Of a stretch of 64,000 nt of DNA, positions 34,449 through 43,417 are shown in pieces. The notes below the pieces were generated by a model, which saw only the letters and a program-made list of their open reading frames with translations, made no database searches and was not told the DNA's origin. Both the position numbers and the translations under genes were made by a program. The stretch comes from SYFY01 sp041752315 (GTDB lineage Bacteria; Pseudomonadota; Gammaproteobacteria; Pseudomonadales; Azotimanducaceae): the NCBI GenBank assembly GCA_041752315.1, contig JBGSHJ010000021.1, positions 77,292 to 141,291 of the forward strand, written 5' to 3'. Positions within the stretch are counted from its first letter, which is position 1, and every line of letters starts with the position of its first letter.

Positions 34449-34916
34449 ATGCACACTTCTGACTTTCCAGATCGACAACCCAGGCGCGTGACGCTATCTG
34501 CGATCTCCACGTTTTGTGCCTTGCTGACGCTGGCGTCGCCAGTTTGCGCGCAGGAAGCCGCGCCCGCTGAGGCCGACGTAGACGAATCCACCGTACTGTA
34601 TGCAGAACTTGACCCGACATTTGTGACTAACGTGGGGGTATCGGAATCCGGACGTCTTGCATACATCAAGACGGATGTCGCGTTGCAGGTGAGGGGACCG
34701 GCGGCCCGATCGGCGGTAGCCAATCACAAGCCTGCCTTGCGCAGCATTCTCATCCTGGCCTTGTCACGTCAGGACGAAAATGCGATTTCGACTACTGAGG
34801 GAAGGGAGCAACTGAAAGTGGAGGCTTTGAAGGAATTGCAGGATTACCTTGTCACCGAAGAAGACCTGCCCATCGTGGAAGACCTACTGTTCACGAATTT
34901 TATCGTACAACGCTGA
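34449..34916 (+). CDS. FliL-like secreted protein outside a flagellar locus
   Basis: This is a 155-residue protein with a signal sequence (about 10-35, ending SPVCAQ). The FliL-type domain shows YAELDPTFVTNVG, YIKTDVALQV, LRSILILALSRQ and a C-terminal LLFTNFIVQR. True FliL has an N-terminal membrane anchor and binds the flagellar stator; here the cleavable signal and absence of flagellar genes suggest a paralog of unknown role. It is divergent from the oxidoreductase. Its 3' end overlaps the acpH 3' end by 33 bp. Confidence 0.75.
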   Translation: MHTSDFPDRQPRRVTLSAISTFCALLTLASPVCAQEAAPAEADVDESTVLYAELDPTFVTNVGVSESGRLAYIKTDVALQVRGPAARSAVANHKPALRSILILALSRQDENAISTTEGREQLKVEALKELQDYLVTEEDLPIVEDLLFTNFIVQR

Positions 34917-35531
34917 ATCAGGCAGTTCTGCGGCGACAAATCGTCGTGCTTCCAGCTGCAAGTCGGGAAAGTAGCTGTTGAAGTCGGCACACAACTCTCT
35001 GCTCAAAACCTGACAGGCGGCAACAGCTGGCCCCGGAAGGTCCGGTTTGCGCAACCTGCGGGCAACCCCTTTCATGCACAGATCGACACCATCCCAGGTG
35101 CCATAGGCTGTGAGCAGGTCTCGTTCGATGATGACATCCAGAAATCGCTCGGCTGCAGGTGGCAGATCAAGTTGCCAGACGCGCCAGTTACCGATCAGGC
35201 TGTTGCACTCCTGGATGAAGGAACCTTTTGGTTGGCCCACGTGGTCTGCCCAGAAACCAGACAACGCAAGATCAGCGTGAATATCCACGAGTACCGGCGC
35301 AAGACGACGGAGCTCAGCAGGGAAGCGTTCACAACTGCGCCTTACACCTGGATGCTGATTGGACTCGGCATCGATTCGCCGATGCAAACGAACGCCAGCG
35401 CGGATCTCCGGTGGCCAGTGCAGAGGAATGGTGCCTTTCCACAAGTCCCCGAGAATGCCTCCCGTGACCAGGCCCTCGTTTCGAGGATCACTTGCCAGGG
35501 CGCCCAGCACGCAGTGGGCGAGAAAATTCAC
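34884..35531 (-). CDS. acpH: ACP phosphodiesterase, AcpH-like
   Basis: This is a 215-residue HD-like hydrolase that removes phosphopantetheine from acyl-carrier protein. MNFLAHCVLGALA at the N-terminus, ILGDLWKG and the GVRLHRRIDAES motif match AcpH. It overlaps the gshA stop by ATGA and so is coupled to it. Confidence 0.82.
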   Translation of the reverse strand: MNFLAHCVLGALASDPRNEGLVTGGILGDLWKGTIPLHWPPEIRAGVRLHRRIDAESNQHPGVRRSCERFPAELRRLAPVLVDIHADLALSGFWADHVGQPKGSFIQECNSLIGNWRVWQLDLPPAAERFLDVIIERDLLTAYGTWDGVDLCMKGVARRLRKPDLPGPAVAACQVLSRELCADFNSYFPDLQLEARRFVAAELPDSALYDKIREQ

Positions 35532-37090
35532 GGGAGTTGGAGGTAGGTCTGGAGATGTGTCGGAAAATCCACGGTATCAGCGGCTTCAATCTCTGCCTGT
35601 TCGATCAGTGACCGGGACGCACGTGCAACAAAGGCAGCGTTGCTTGCAGCATCCATGGGCATCGAGGCAAAAAGCGTACGTTGCGCAACAGCCTGATTCA
35701 TCATCATCTGGAAAAATGTTTCGTTTCTGGAACTCATGCCGGACAGTATTTGCGCAGAAGGAGTGAGGTCAGGGTTGTGGACCAGTTCGCCCTGTTTGTG
35801 TACCTCATGGACATGGACGTTTGTTTCGAAGACAGCATCCAGCCATCTGGCAACATCTTCACAGGCAGCGAGAATCGACATCGACCAATCGCGGAGCAGC
35901 ACAAGGTCATCACCGTTTGCCAATCTCAGCCCGGGCTCGCGGCCACGCTGCACGACGGAAACCTGATTGGCGTGCATGCGCACTGACTCGGCAGGGCTGT
36001 CCTCAGGGCTGTCAGCTAGCAGGCAATACACAAGGAATGTATCCAGCATGCGCATTTGTGACGCATCCAAACCGGCCGGCATGAACGGATTGAGATCGAG
36101 GCAGCGTACCTCGACGTAACCAACCCCGCGGCTGAGGAGAGCCGTCAGGGGGCGTTCGCCAGCCTGCAGTGGCTGCTTAGGACGAATGGTTCCGTAGAAC
36201 TCGTTTTCGATCTGGATCAACGTATCGGTCAGTTGCTGATACTCGCCGTTCTTCACTATGCCAATTTCTGTGTACGCTGGATGATGGATCGACAGCGCTT
36301 CACGAATCGAGGTCGCGTATTCAGGGAGGCTGTTGTAGCTGACGTGCAATTGGCGCTGGGCGTCGCTCTGGTAGCCCAGCGGCCCCATTCGCAGGGAGGT
36401 CGCGTACGGCAGATGAAGCGATCCGTCATCAAGTGGCAGGAGACCGGTTGCTTCGGCAGTACCAAAGCTCCTGCAGATCGCAGGTGAAGCACCAAACAGA
36501 TAGATCAGCAGCCAGGAGTACCGACGGAAATTTCTGATGAGCCCGAAGTAGGCGGCTGTTCTCGACTCCTGGTCTCGTATACCCAGGCTTGCAAACACTT
36601 CGTCGGATACGGAGAAATTGTAGTGAATTCCGGAAATCGTCTGCATCGTTGCGCCGTAACGATTGGCGAGGCCACGTCTGTACACCGTCTTGGTCAATCC
36701 TTTGTTCGAACTGCCGTAGTGGCCAAGGGGAATATCTGACGCCGCCGGTAAAAGACAGGGCATGCTTGATGGCCAGATCAGTTCGGAGCCGAGGTTGGCA
36801 TGCACGAAGCGATGAATGTCCATCAATTCTTCGAGACAGGATTCGGGGTTCGGGTGAACTCCTGTGATCAACTCCAGTTGAGCTTCACTGAAATCAGTCG
36901 TGATCTGTGGGTGCGTCAGTGCAGAACCCAGTGCGATGGGGTGAGGCGTCGTGGCCAGTTGTCCGTTTGACCTGACCCGAAGGCTTTCCTTTTCGACTCC
37001 GCGCAGAATCAGATTGTTCCTGTCGAAACATGATCGTGACAAAGCCGCGAGTCTCGATTGCTCGACCCCAGATACCAGTTTTTCACTCAT
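35528..37090 (-). CDS. gshA: Glutamate-cysteine ligase
   Basis: This is a 520-residue proteobacterial-type GshA that makes gamma-glutamylcysteine for glutathione. Visible landmarks are RGVEKESLRVRSNGQLA, DFSEAQLELITGVHPN and GVGYVEVRCLDLNPF. The length matches the E. coli class (518). The product feeds gshB, which is not in the window. Confidence 0.95.
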   Translation of the reverse strand: MSEKLVSGVEQSRLAALSRSCFDRNNLILRGVEKESLRVRSNGQLATTPHPIALGSALTHPQITTDFSEAQLELITGVHPNPESCLEELMDIHRFVHANLGSELIWPSSMPCLLPAASDIPLGHYGSSNKGLTKTVYRRGLANRYGATMQTISGIHYNFSVSDEVFASLGIRDQESRTAAYFGLIRNFRRYSWLLIYLFGASPAICRSFGTAEATGLLPLDDGSLHLPYATSLRMGPLGYQSDAQRQLHVSYNSLPEYATSIREALSIHHPAYTEIGIVKNGEYQQLTDTLIQIENEFYGTIRPKQPLQAGERPLTALLSRGVGYVEVRCLDLNPFMPAGLDASQMRMLDTFLVYCLLADSPEDSPAESVRMHANQVSVVQRGREPGLRLANGDDLVLLRDWSMSILAACEDVARWLDAVFETNVHVHEVHKQGELVHNPDLTPSAQILSGMSSRNETFFQMMMNQAVAQRTLFASMPMDAASNAAFVARASRSLIEQAEIEAADTVDFPTHLQTYLQLP

Positions 37091-37228
37091 GTGGCGAGGT
37101 TAACTGGTTTGCATGGCCGCTCCTAGCAGGAGCACGCAGTGTCTTGTCACACAGGTTGGCAACCGCAATGGAGTGTTCATGAATTGTCCGGGCCGGAGGG
37201 GACGGTTGGCTGGCGATTTTCCTCGCGG

Positions 37229-38800
37229 TTAACGAGGGCCGGCGCTGACGATGGAGGCAGGCACCTTGAACTTCGTGAAATTCTCCTTGAACTTGCTGCC
37301 CAGGCTGTTTGCGGCGGCGTCGTAGGCCGCACTGTCAGTCCAGGCGGCTCGTGGATTGAGCAGTTTGCTGTCGACGCCAGGCACCGCTACTGGAATGTCG
37401 ATATTCAATCCGTCGAGCCGAAGCGTCGCAACCGTATCGAGGGCCCCGGATTGGATTGCTTCGATGATGGCCCGCGTGACGGGGATGTCAAAGCGTTTGC
37501 CGACGCCGTAACCGCCACCGGTCCAACCGGTGTTGACAAGATAGACCCGTGAGCCGAACTCCTCGATGCGCTTGATCAGCAAATCGGCGTAGACGCCGGC
37601 TGGCCGTGGAAAAAACGCTGCTCCATAACAGGTAGAGAAAGTGGCTTTGTACGCTTCGGTTGACCCGACTTCCGTTGAGCCGACCTGTGCGGTGTAGCCG
37701 GACAGAAAGTGGTAAGCCGCGGCTTCCTTCGACAGGATCGACACCGGTGGCAGTACACCGCTGACGTCGCAGGTCAGGAACACGATGTTATTGGGTTCAC
37801 CGGCCCGGTTGTCATCAACTTTCAATTCGACATTGCGCAGTGGATAACAGGCCCTGGTGTTCTCTGTCAGCGAGCTGTCAGCGTAATCGGGTTCGCGGGT
37901 CGCTGGATCAATGATGACGTTTTCCACGATCGCGCCAAATGCGATGGCATCATAGATAACCGGCTCGTTCTTGCGCGACAGATTGATGCACTTGGCGTAA
38001 CAGCCGCCCTCAAAATTGAATACGGTGCCCCGGCCCCAGCCATGCTCGTCATCGCCGATGAGGTAACGTCCCGGATCAGCGGAGAGTGTTGTCTTGCCGG
38101 TGCCTGACAGGCCGAAGAACAACGTCACATCGTTGTTTTCGCCAACGTTGGCAGAACAGTGCATGGGCAGAACGTCTTTTTCCGGCAACAGGAAATTCAG
38201 GACGGAAAACATGGACTTCTTCATTTCGCCTGCGTAGCGCATTCCCGCGAGCAGTACCTTCCGCTGGGCAAAATTGATGATGACGGTGCTTTCACTATTG
38301 GTTCCGTCACGCGCCGGATCGCAGACAAATTCTGGTGCGTTGGCGATCTGCCAGACTTGTTTGTTGTGCGGGTTGAAGTGAGTCGGGACGATGAACAGAG
38401 ATCGGCCGAACAAGGCATGCCAGGCGTATTCGGTAGTCACGGCGATGGGCAGGTAGTGCTCGGGATCGGCACCGACGTGCAGGTGAGACACATAGTTGGG
38501 GCGATCTGCCAGGTACACCTGAACACGATCCCACAACGCGTCGAACACTTCCGGTGCGATCGGCTGATTGATCGCGCCCCAATCGATGGAGTCGGAGGTG
38601 GATGGCTCATCCACGATAAAACGGTCCTTTGGCGAACGACCAGTCCGCTTGCCGGTTCTCACCACGATGGCGCCGTTGCTGGCAAACTGACCCTCGCCAA
38701 GGCGAACCGCATGCTCTGCAAGAGCCGGAGTCGACAAATCGACGTACTCGGCATTTTTGGAGGGTGAGTTGGTAACCTTGGGCTCTGGATAGGCGGCCAT
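37229..38800 (-). CDS. pckA: Phosphoenolpyruvate carboxykinase (ATP)
   Basis: This is a 523-residue enzyme converting oxaloacetate and ATP to PEP and CO2. The kinase-1a P-loop GLSGTGKTTLSAD, the metal site DDEHGWG, the VRTGKRTGRSPKDRFIV region and the GWTGGGYGVG segment are all present. It starts gluconeogenesis from TCA intermediates. A CATAAT hexamer at 38840-38835 upstream could be its -10. A 138-bp gap separates it from hslR. Confidence 0.97.
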   Translation of the reverse strand: MAAYPEPKVTNSPSKNAEYVDLSTPALAEHAVRLGEGQFASNGAIVVRTGKRTGRSPKDRFIVDEPSTSDSIDWGAINQPIAPEVFDALWDRVQVYLADRPNYVSHLHVGADPEHYLPIAVTTEYAWHALFGRSLFIVPTHFNPHNKQVWQIANAPEFVCDPARDGTNSESTVIINFAQRKVLLAGMRYAGEMKKSMFSVLNFLLPEKDVLPMHCSANVGENNDVTLFFGLSGTGKTTLSADPGRYLIGDDEHGWGRGTVFNFEGGCYAKCINLSRKNEPVIYDAIAFGAIVENVIIDPATREPDYADSSLTENTRACYPLRNVELKVDDNRAGEPNNIVFLTCDVSGVLPPVSILSKEAAAYHFLSGYTAQVGSTEVGSTEAYKATFSTCYGAAFFPRPAGVYADLLIKRIEEFGSRVYLVNTGWTGGGYGVGKRFDIPVTRAIIEAIQSGALDTVATLRLDGLNIDIPVAVPGVDSKLLNPRAAWTDSAAYDAAANSLGSKFKENFTKFKVPASIVSAGPR

Positions 38801-38938
38801 TTTCTAGTGTCTTCCCGGGGTCTGTTGATCGGGCATTATGCCAGAGGGTTGCGGGTCAGCCACCTGTCGCAGTCAGCACTTTGCAAACCGTTCAGGTTTG
38901 GGTGTGAGACTTTTGTAAGGTTGGCGGGACGCAAGGCC

Positions 38939-39331
38939 CTAACCTTCACCATCGAGGCCCTTCATTTTGCGGATTTCCCGCCGTTCGTGTTTGTCCGGTT
39001 TGGTGGCTGGAGGAATCAGCCCGGCGCGAGCCAGTTTTTGTGCCGCCAGCACTCGAGTGCGGTGGTCGAAGCTTTCTGGTGTTTCCGAATACAACAACAT
39101 CGCTGCGCTGGCGTCCTTGCGGATGTCGCTCAAAGCGAGTACTTCGACCTCCATCTCGAAAAACGGACGGGAGAGTCGAATGCGGTCCCCAGCCCGTATG
39201 GGTCGCGAGGGTTTGGCGCGCTGCCCGTCGACCTCGACCTTGCCTCCATCAATGGCAGTCTTCGCCATCGACCGCGTCCGGTAGAAACGCGCAGCCCACA
39301 ACCACTGATCGAGTCTGACGTGATCAGTCAT
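38939..39331 (-). CDS. hslR: Heat shock protein 15 (S4-domain RNA-binding protein)
   Basis: This is a 130-residue protein. The S4 fold covers VRLDQWLWAARFYRTRSMA through VEVDGQRAKPSRPIRAGD, and a basic C-terminal tail (KPDKHERREIRKMKG) follows. Hsp15 binds free 50S subunits carrying nascent chains. Its start overlaps the stop of the HAD hydrolase (ATGA). The yrfG-hslR order and proximity to pckA match enterobacteria, where hslO follows; hslO is missing here. Confidence 0.92.
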   Translation of the reverse strand: MTDHVRLDQWLWAARFYRTRSMAKTAIDGGKVEVDGQRAKPSRPIRAGDRIRLSRPFFEMEVEVLALSDIRKDASAAMLLYSETPESFDHRTRVLAAQKLARAGLIPPATKPDKHERREIRKMKGLDGEG

Positions 39332-39993
39332 CGAGGGCTGACTCTCGGCAAATGGTGCAGAAAGTCCTGGATTGCCGGATGTTCAAGCCCGCTTCGGCCA
39401 GGTCGTGAGGAATCAGGCTGCGCAATCGTGAGCGAACAGGCGATTCCGTAGGCCTGCGCAGACTTGAGCACGTGTGCGTTGTCATCGACAAAAAGAGTGC
39501 GAGCAGGGTCGAATGGATGTTGTTCGTTCAGACGTTGCCAGAACGTGACTGCTTCTTTTGCCGCCCCGTAGTCGTGTGATGAGACAACTACGTCCAGTTC
39601 ATCAATGATGCCGCTGTGCGCGTGCTTGATCCTGATGCTGTCCCGATGGGCATTGGTGACAAGTACCAAGCGCTTTCCGCAGGCTCGAAGAGCCCGGACC
39701 AGGGCAAGTGCGTTGGGCCGCCAGCGAATCAGATGGACGGCTTCGCGATGGGGGGCCATCACATCAAGACCTGTGTGTCTCGCCCAATAATTCAGGCAGT
39801 AGAATTCAATCCTGCCAAAAATCTCCTGCATGTGTGAAGTGAGTTGAGAATTTGCCTCATCCAGAGCAAGACCGCGGGCCGATGCGAAGTATCTGGGAAG
39901 CAGGTGACCCCAGACATGGTTGTCGTAATGCAGATCAAGCAGCGTTCCATCCATGTCGAACAGCACAGTATCGATACGATTCCAGTCAATCAT
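39328..39993 (-). CDS. yrfG: GMP/IMP nucleotidase-like HAD hydrolase
   Basis: This is a 221-residue HAD phosphatase. Motif I is LFDMDGTLLDLHYDNHVWG, motif II is VLVTNAHRDS, and motif IV is LFVDDNAHVLKSA. The DLHYDN extension after motif I is characteristic of YrfG, which hydrolyses purine mononucleotides. ATG 39993 gives the family start. It is divergent from nudE by 132 bp. Confidence 0.87.
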   Translation of the reverse strand: MIDWNRIDTVLFDMDGTLLDLHYDNHVWGHLLPRYFASARGLALDEANSQLTSHMQEIFGRIEFYCLNYWARHTGLDVMAPHREAVHLIRWRPNALALVRALRACGKRLVLVTNAHRDSIRIKHAHSGIIDELDVVVSSHDYGAAKEAVTFWQRLNEQHPFDPARTLFVDDNAHVLKSAQAYGIACSLTIAQPDSSRPGRSGLEHPAIQDFLHHLPRVSPR

Positions 39994-40125
39994 GAGGTTC
40001 AAAGCAGCGAGAGAGGCACAGGGCCGATATGATACGGCTTTGCGTGTTTCGGCGGAGTGACGAGTGCAGGACACCCGGTACCAGCTAACCTGTACTGGAC
40101 GGCAGGTTTCAAATGGGGAACAGGC

Positions 40126-40677
40126 ATGACTGAGAGGGCGCTACCCGAAGTCCTGGCGAGCCGGATGCTGGCCAGGAGCCGGTTGTTTTCCATCGAAGAG
40201 TTGTCACTCCGTTTCAGCAATGGTGTTGAACGTACTTACGAGCGATTGCCGGTGCGTGGTCATCCCGCGGTAATCGTGGTGGCAATCAACGAGCGGAGGG
40301 AAGTTATGCTCATTCGCGAATACGCGGCAGGCTTTCACGAAGTCCAGTTGTCGCTGCCCAAAGGCGCAGCAGAATTTGGTGAGAGTCTTGAACATGCCGC
40401 AGATCGTGAGTTGAAAGAGGAAATAGGTTTTGGCGCCAGACACATTGAATTTGTGAAACGAGTGACGCTGGCCCCAGGTCACATGGGTTTCACCATCAAC
40501 GTGATGTTTGCGAAAGACCTCTATCCCGAACGATTGCCTGGTGACGAACCCGAGCCCATCGAGTTGGTACCCTGGCCAATCGATTCGTTGCACGATTTGA
40601 TTCGTGGCGGCGAATTTAACGAGGCGCGCGCGATCGCTGCGCTGACGCTGACACAATCCCTGATGGAGAAAGCATGA
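40126..40677 (+). CDS. nudE: ADP compounds hydrolase NudE
   Basis: This is a 183-residue Nudix hydrolase acting on ADP-ribose, Ap3A and NADH. The Nudix box is GAAEFGESLEHAADRELKEE followed by IGF, with all required Glu residues. ATG 40126 is chosen because GGGGAACAGG lies upstream and the longer frame crosses into an intergenic region. The stop overlaps cysQ by ATGA. Confidence 0.92.
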   Translation: MTERALPEVLASRMLARSRLFSIEELSLRFSNGVERTYERLPVRGHPAVIVVAINERREVMLIREYAAGFHEVQLSLPKGAAEFGESLEHAADRELKEEIGFGARHIEFVKRVTLAPGHMGFTINVMFAKDLYPERLPGDEPEPIELVPWPIDSLHDLIRGGEFNEARAIAALTLTQSLMEKA

Positions 40678-41492
40678 GTTTCATAGACGTAGAGGCGCTG
40701 CTGAAGCTGGTTGAACAGGCAGGTAACGCCATCATGGAGATCTACTCGCAGGATTTCGAAGTTCAGACCAAGGTCGATGATTCCCCGCTGACGCAGGCTG
40801 ATCTCGCTGCACATCGGATTCTCGAAAGTGGACTCCAGAAGCTCACTCCGGACTTGCCGGTGTTCAGCGAAGAGGGCGTTGCACCGGATTTTGCAGTGCG
40901 CCGGAAATGGGAACGCTACTGGTTGATCGATCCACTGGATGGCACCAAGGAGTTTGTCAGCCGCAATGGCGAATTCACGGTCAACGTCGCACTGATAGAT
41001 GGGAACAGGTCGGTGCTTGGCCTGGTCGGTGTGCCAGCCAGGAACATGTTGTTCTGGGGTGATGTCACCACCCGACAGGCCTGGTGCCGGCATGAAGGGG
41101 TGACCACGGCCATCCGTGCGCGACGTTACCGGGCTTCGGAACCCTTGGTGGTGGTTGCCAGTCGAAGCCATGGAGGTGAGCGTCTCGAGCAGTATCTGGC
41201 TGCTGTTGCGACGACATATGGACCGGTTGATCGCACACCTGTCGGCAGTTCGCTGAAGCTGTGTATTCTTGCCGAAGGCAAGGCTGACCTTTATCCAAGG
41301 CTCGGATTGACTTCGGAGTGGGACATTGCAGCCGCTCATGCAGTGCTCGTTTCTGCAGGTGGCGACCTGTGGGCCGCGGACGGAACACCGCTGCTCTATA
41401 ACGCCAAGGAATCTGTACTGAATCCTGAATTCATTGCGGTGGGCGATTCGGAGTTTGGCTGGCAGGCAAAATTGCCTTCGGTCCCCACTTGA
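40674..41492 (+). CDS. cysQ: 3'(2'),5'-bisphosphate nucleotidase CysQ
   Basis: This is a 272-residue Mg-dependent, lithium-sensitive phosphatase that clears PAP formed in sulfate assimilation. The metal motifs are PVFSEEG and WLIDPLDGTKEFVSRNGEFTV, plus the C-terminal TSEWDIAAAHAVL. It is coupled to nudE, as in pseudomonads. Confidence 0.94.
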   Translation: MSFIDVEALLKLVEQAGNAIMEIYSQDFEVQTKVDDSPLTQADLAAHRILESGLQKLTPDLPVFSEEGVAPDFAVRRKWERYWLIDPLDGTKEFVSRNGEFTVNVALIDGNRSVLGLVGVPARNMLFWGDVTTRQAWCRHEGVTTAIRARRYRASEPLVVVASRSHGGERLEQYLAAVATTYGPVDRTPVGSSLKLCILAEGKADLYPRLGLTSEWDIAAAHAVLVSAGGDLWAADGTPLLYNAKESVLNPEFIAVGDSEFGWQAKLPSVPT

Positions 41493-41531
41493 GCCGTCGC
41501 CAACTCAAACCTTCAAGAAACAACCCATCTG

Positions 41532-41556
41532 AAAGCCGGTGATTCCTCCGGGCTTT
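41532..41556 (+). terminator. Possible terminator after cysQ
   Basis: AAAGCC pairs with GGCTTT, and the 13-base loop has a further GG/CC pairing. The stem itself ends in TTT, about 40 bases after the cysQ stop. Without more Us it is only moderately convincing. Confidence 0.35.
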
Positions 41557-41909
41557 GGGATGTTGGAAATTCGGCAGGCCCAACTCGTGTGATTGGCCTC
41601 AGCCGCCGGGCTGCAATAACGTGCTATCGCCCTGCCAAGGAGAATGACACTGTGTATTCATACAGCCTCGGCGACTGAGGTATAAAAGAATACCCCAACA
41701 ATCTGGAAAAGAAAGCTCGGTTTGTAAGTCATTGAGCCGACGACACCTAACAGTCGTGAAGTGGTCTACAGGCACTGGATTCGCCGCAAGGTTACAACCG
41801 CCCGACAACAGACGAACAACTTTGCTGACAGATGAAGGGCTCGGAAAGGTGAGACTTGCGGTCTGGTGGTGGCCTTACTGGTCACCCCGCTGCGATGAGG
41901 TAGTTGTTC
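41557..41909. other. 353-bp stretch without a supported gene
   Basis: The stretch holds a GGTAT/ATACC inverted repeat around AAAAGA near 41679-41695, which includes a TATAAA box that could serve a promoter for the microprotein that follows. The frames present show no family features or SD-supported start. Confidence 0.5.
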
Positions 41910-42041
41910 ATGCAGCCAGTGGCTCGTTTCCGGCGTTACAGCAATGATCACATCGCCCGATGGGTGGTCTATCTCAGCCCCTATTTTTTCTGGGCAGTGG
42001 TCTGTGCCACTTGCGGCGGACTATGGCTGTTCATGGGCTGA
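41910..42041 (+). CDS. Putative 43-residue membrane microprotein
   Basis: The frame begins MQPVARFRRYSNDHIARW, positively charged, followed by a single hydrophobic helix (about residues 19-42: VVYLSPYFFWAVVCATCGG then LWLFMG). It thus has a clear inside-positive membrane topology. GAGG lies 9 bases before the ATG. The 3' end overlaps the convergent STAS-like gene by 21 bp. I know no family; it may be a small accessory subunit, or fortuitous. Confidence 0.4.
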   Translation: MQPVARFRRYSNDHIARWVVYLSPYFFWAVVCATCGGLWLFMG

Positions 42042-42425
42042 CAGACTGTTTCGCCATTTGCGCGCGAGCCACTGGACAGCCATGTCGAAGTCTTCGAACA
42101 GCTCCGCACGCTCCAGGGCGCAGGTGAGTCGGAACATCAAAGCGGTGTCGGTTGGTGTCAGATCGGGGTCAACAACCACCGCGATATTGCCATCAATCGC
42201 CGGGTTGTACTTTTTCAGCAGATAGCGGGTCAGCAACGTGGCGTGGTCATCTGCCAACTCGATCTTCGCCTGCCGGAGGTCCAGCAGCTGTGCCATGTCA
42301 GCGCCGAACAACGGGTCGTCGAAGAGCTGGGCGGCGAGCGTTTCCATGTCTCCAGGCCGCAGACCATCCTTGACCCTGACCGTAATCAGGCTTTCATCGG
42401 CATCAATGTGGTATTCGAGGCTCAC
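42021..42425 (-). CDS. SpoIIAA/STAS-like small protein
   Basis: This is a 134-residue protein, mixed alpha/beta. The pattern SLITVRVKDGLRPGDMETLA, then a strand-rich MAQLLDLRQAKIEL and later ALMFRLTCALERAELFEDF, resembles single-domain STAS/SpoIIAA-like proteins of Proteobacteria, whose function is poorly known. The start is GTG. There is no partner kinase or transporter nearby. Confidence 0.6.
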   Translation of the reverse strand: MSLEYHIDADESLITVRVKDGLRPGDMETLAAQLFDDPLFGADMAQLLDLRQAKIELADDHATLLTRYLLKKYNPAIDGNIAVVVDPDLTPTDTALMFRLTCALERAELFEDFDMAVQWLARKWRNSLSAHEQP

Positions 42426-42508
42426 AAGAGTTGGCTAACGTCCGTTTCACCAGGGAAATTGTAGAAGTTCATGTCCGGGACCACTGCGATCTGCCGCGCA
42501 GCTCAAGC

Positions 42509-43357
42509 TCATCCGTCATAGAAGAACGACGCATGCAGGCCGAGGAGCCTGGACTCCCGAGTGCTCCCGATCCTGGACTTCGCCAGTTCATCGACATGGT
42601 TCACAGTGTCCGTAGTGCGAATTCGCTGGGCCAGATCGCGTCGCCCATAGTGCACCTGCAGAAAAAAGCGACCCTGATCGTCAGCTCCGGCGGGTAATCG
42701 TCGATGCCATACGTCAGAGACAAAGAGGGCGACATCGCCGGCCTTGGCGATCATGGGCTCGACTCGTCTGCCGTCATAGTCGAGATCAACGTCCATGACC
42801 CGTTCTGCCGGTGGAAACTGGCCCGACTTGTGGCTGCGCGGAATGACACCTGTTGGTCCCGACTCAAGTCCGCAATCCTGTACATAAATGTGTGCGCCGA
42901 TGGCAAACACCGGGTAAGGAATGCGATCGTCCCATGGGATACCTGCGGCTCGAGGTATGTGAGGGCCCGCGTCAATGTGCCAGAACCCGCCACCATGCTG
43001 GTTTTTCGAGCGCGGAGGATTGCGCCAGCATGTGTTGGCGATGACGTGGCAGTCCTCACCCAGCAGAGGCTCGATGACCTGCAGTATGAGCGGATGACCG
43101 ATGGTGAGTTGTGCCAGCGCAGACCGGTTGAACATTTCGTAGCGGAAGTCCTCCCTTTCGTCCGCGGAGAGTCGGGAGTTGCGCACATCTGCTGGTGTAG
43201 TCGCGTAGACGTCACTGAGTTCGGTGCGCAACGCCGCAATCTCTTCAGGGCCAACCACGCCTTGCAACACCACATACCCTTCAGCCTCCAGGTGCTGGCT
43301 TGCCGGTGAAGCCATGTCGCTTCGCGGGCTCAGATATCCGCCTTTGCGGGTAATCAT
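42509..43357 (-). CDS. Phytanoyl-CoA dioxygenase (PhyH) family oxygenase
   Basis: This is a 282-residue double-stranded beta-helix Fe(II)/2-oxoglutarate oxygenase. The iron ligands HxD are in FWHIDAGPHIPR, and the distal His and Arg lie near FVSDVWHRRLPAG and the following GRFFLQVHYGRR. Substrate is not predictable; PhyH members hydroxylate fatty acyl-CoAs, sterols or ectoine-type solutes. An alternative start is ATG 43315. It is divergent from the panE-like gene. Confidence 0.85.
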   Translation of the reverse strand: MITRKGGYLSPRSDMASPASQHLEAEGYVVLQGVVGPEEIAALRTELSDVYATTPADVRNSRLSADEREDFRYEMFNRSALAQLTIGHPLILQVIEPLLGEDCHVIANTCWRNPPRSKNQHGGGFWHIDAGPHIPRAAGIPWDDRIPYPVFAIGAHIYVQDCGLESGPTGVIPRSHKSGQFPPAERVMDVDLDYDGRRVEPMIAKAGDVALFVSDVWHRRLPAGADDQGRFFLQVHYGRRDLAQRIRTTDTVNHVDELAKSRIGSTRESRLLGLHASFFYDG

Positions 43358-43417
43358 GACAACGTCCGTCTACAGCTTTGTTTTACTATCGCTGCTTTCA
43401 ACGAGACAAGGAAGAGC

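Noticed and set aside
41609..41680. Strong-looking AAGGAGA followed by ATG/GTG near 41636
   Set aside because: The frames that follow are only 8-14 codons and carry no recognisable peptide.
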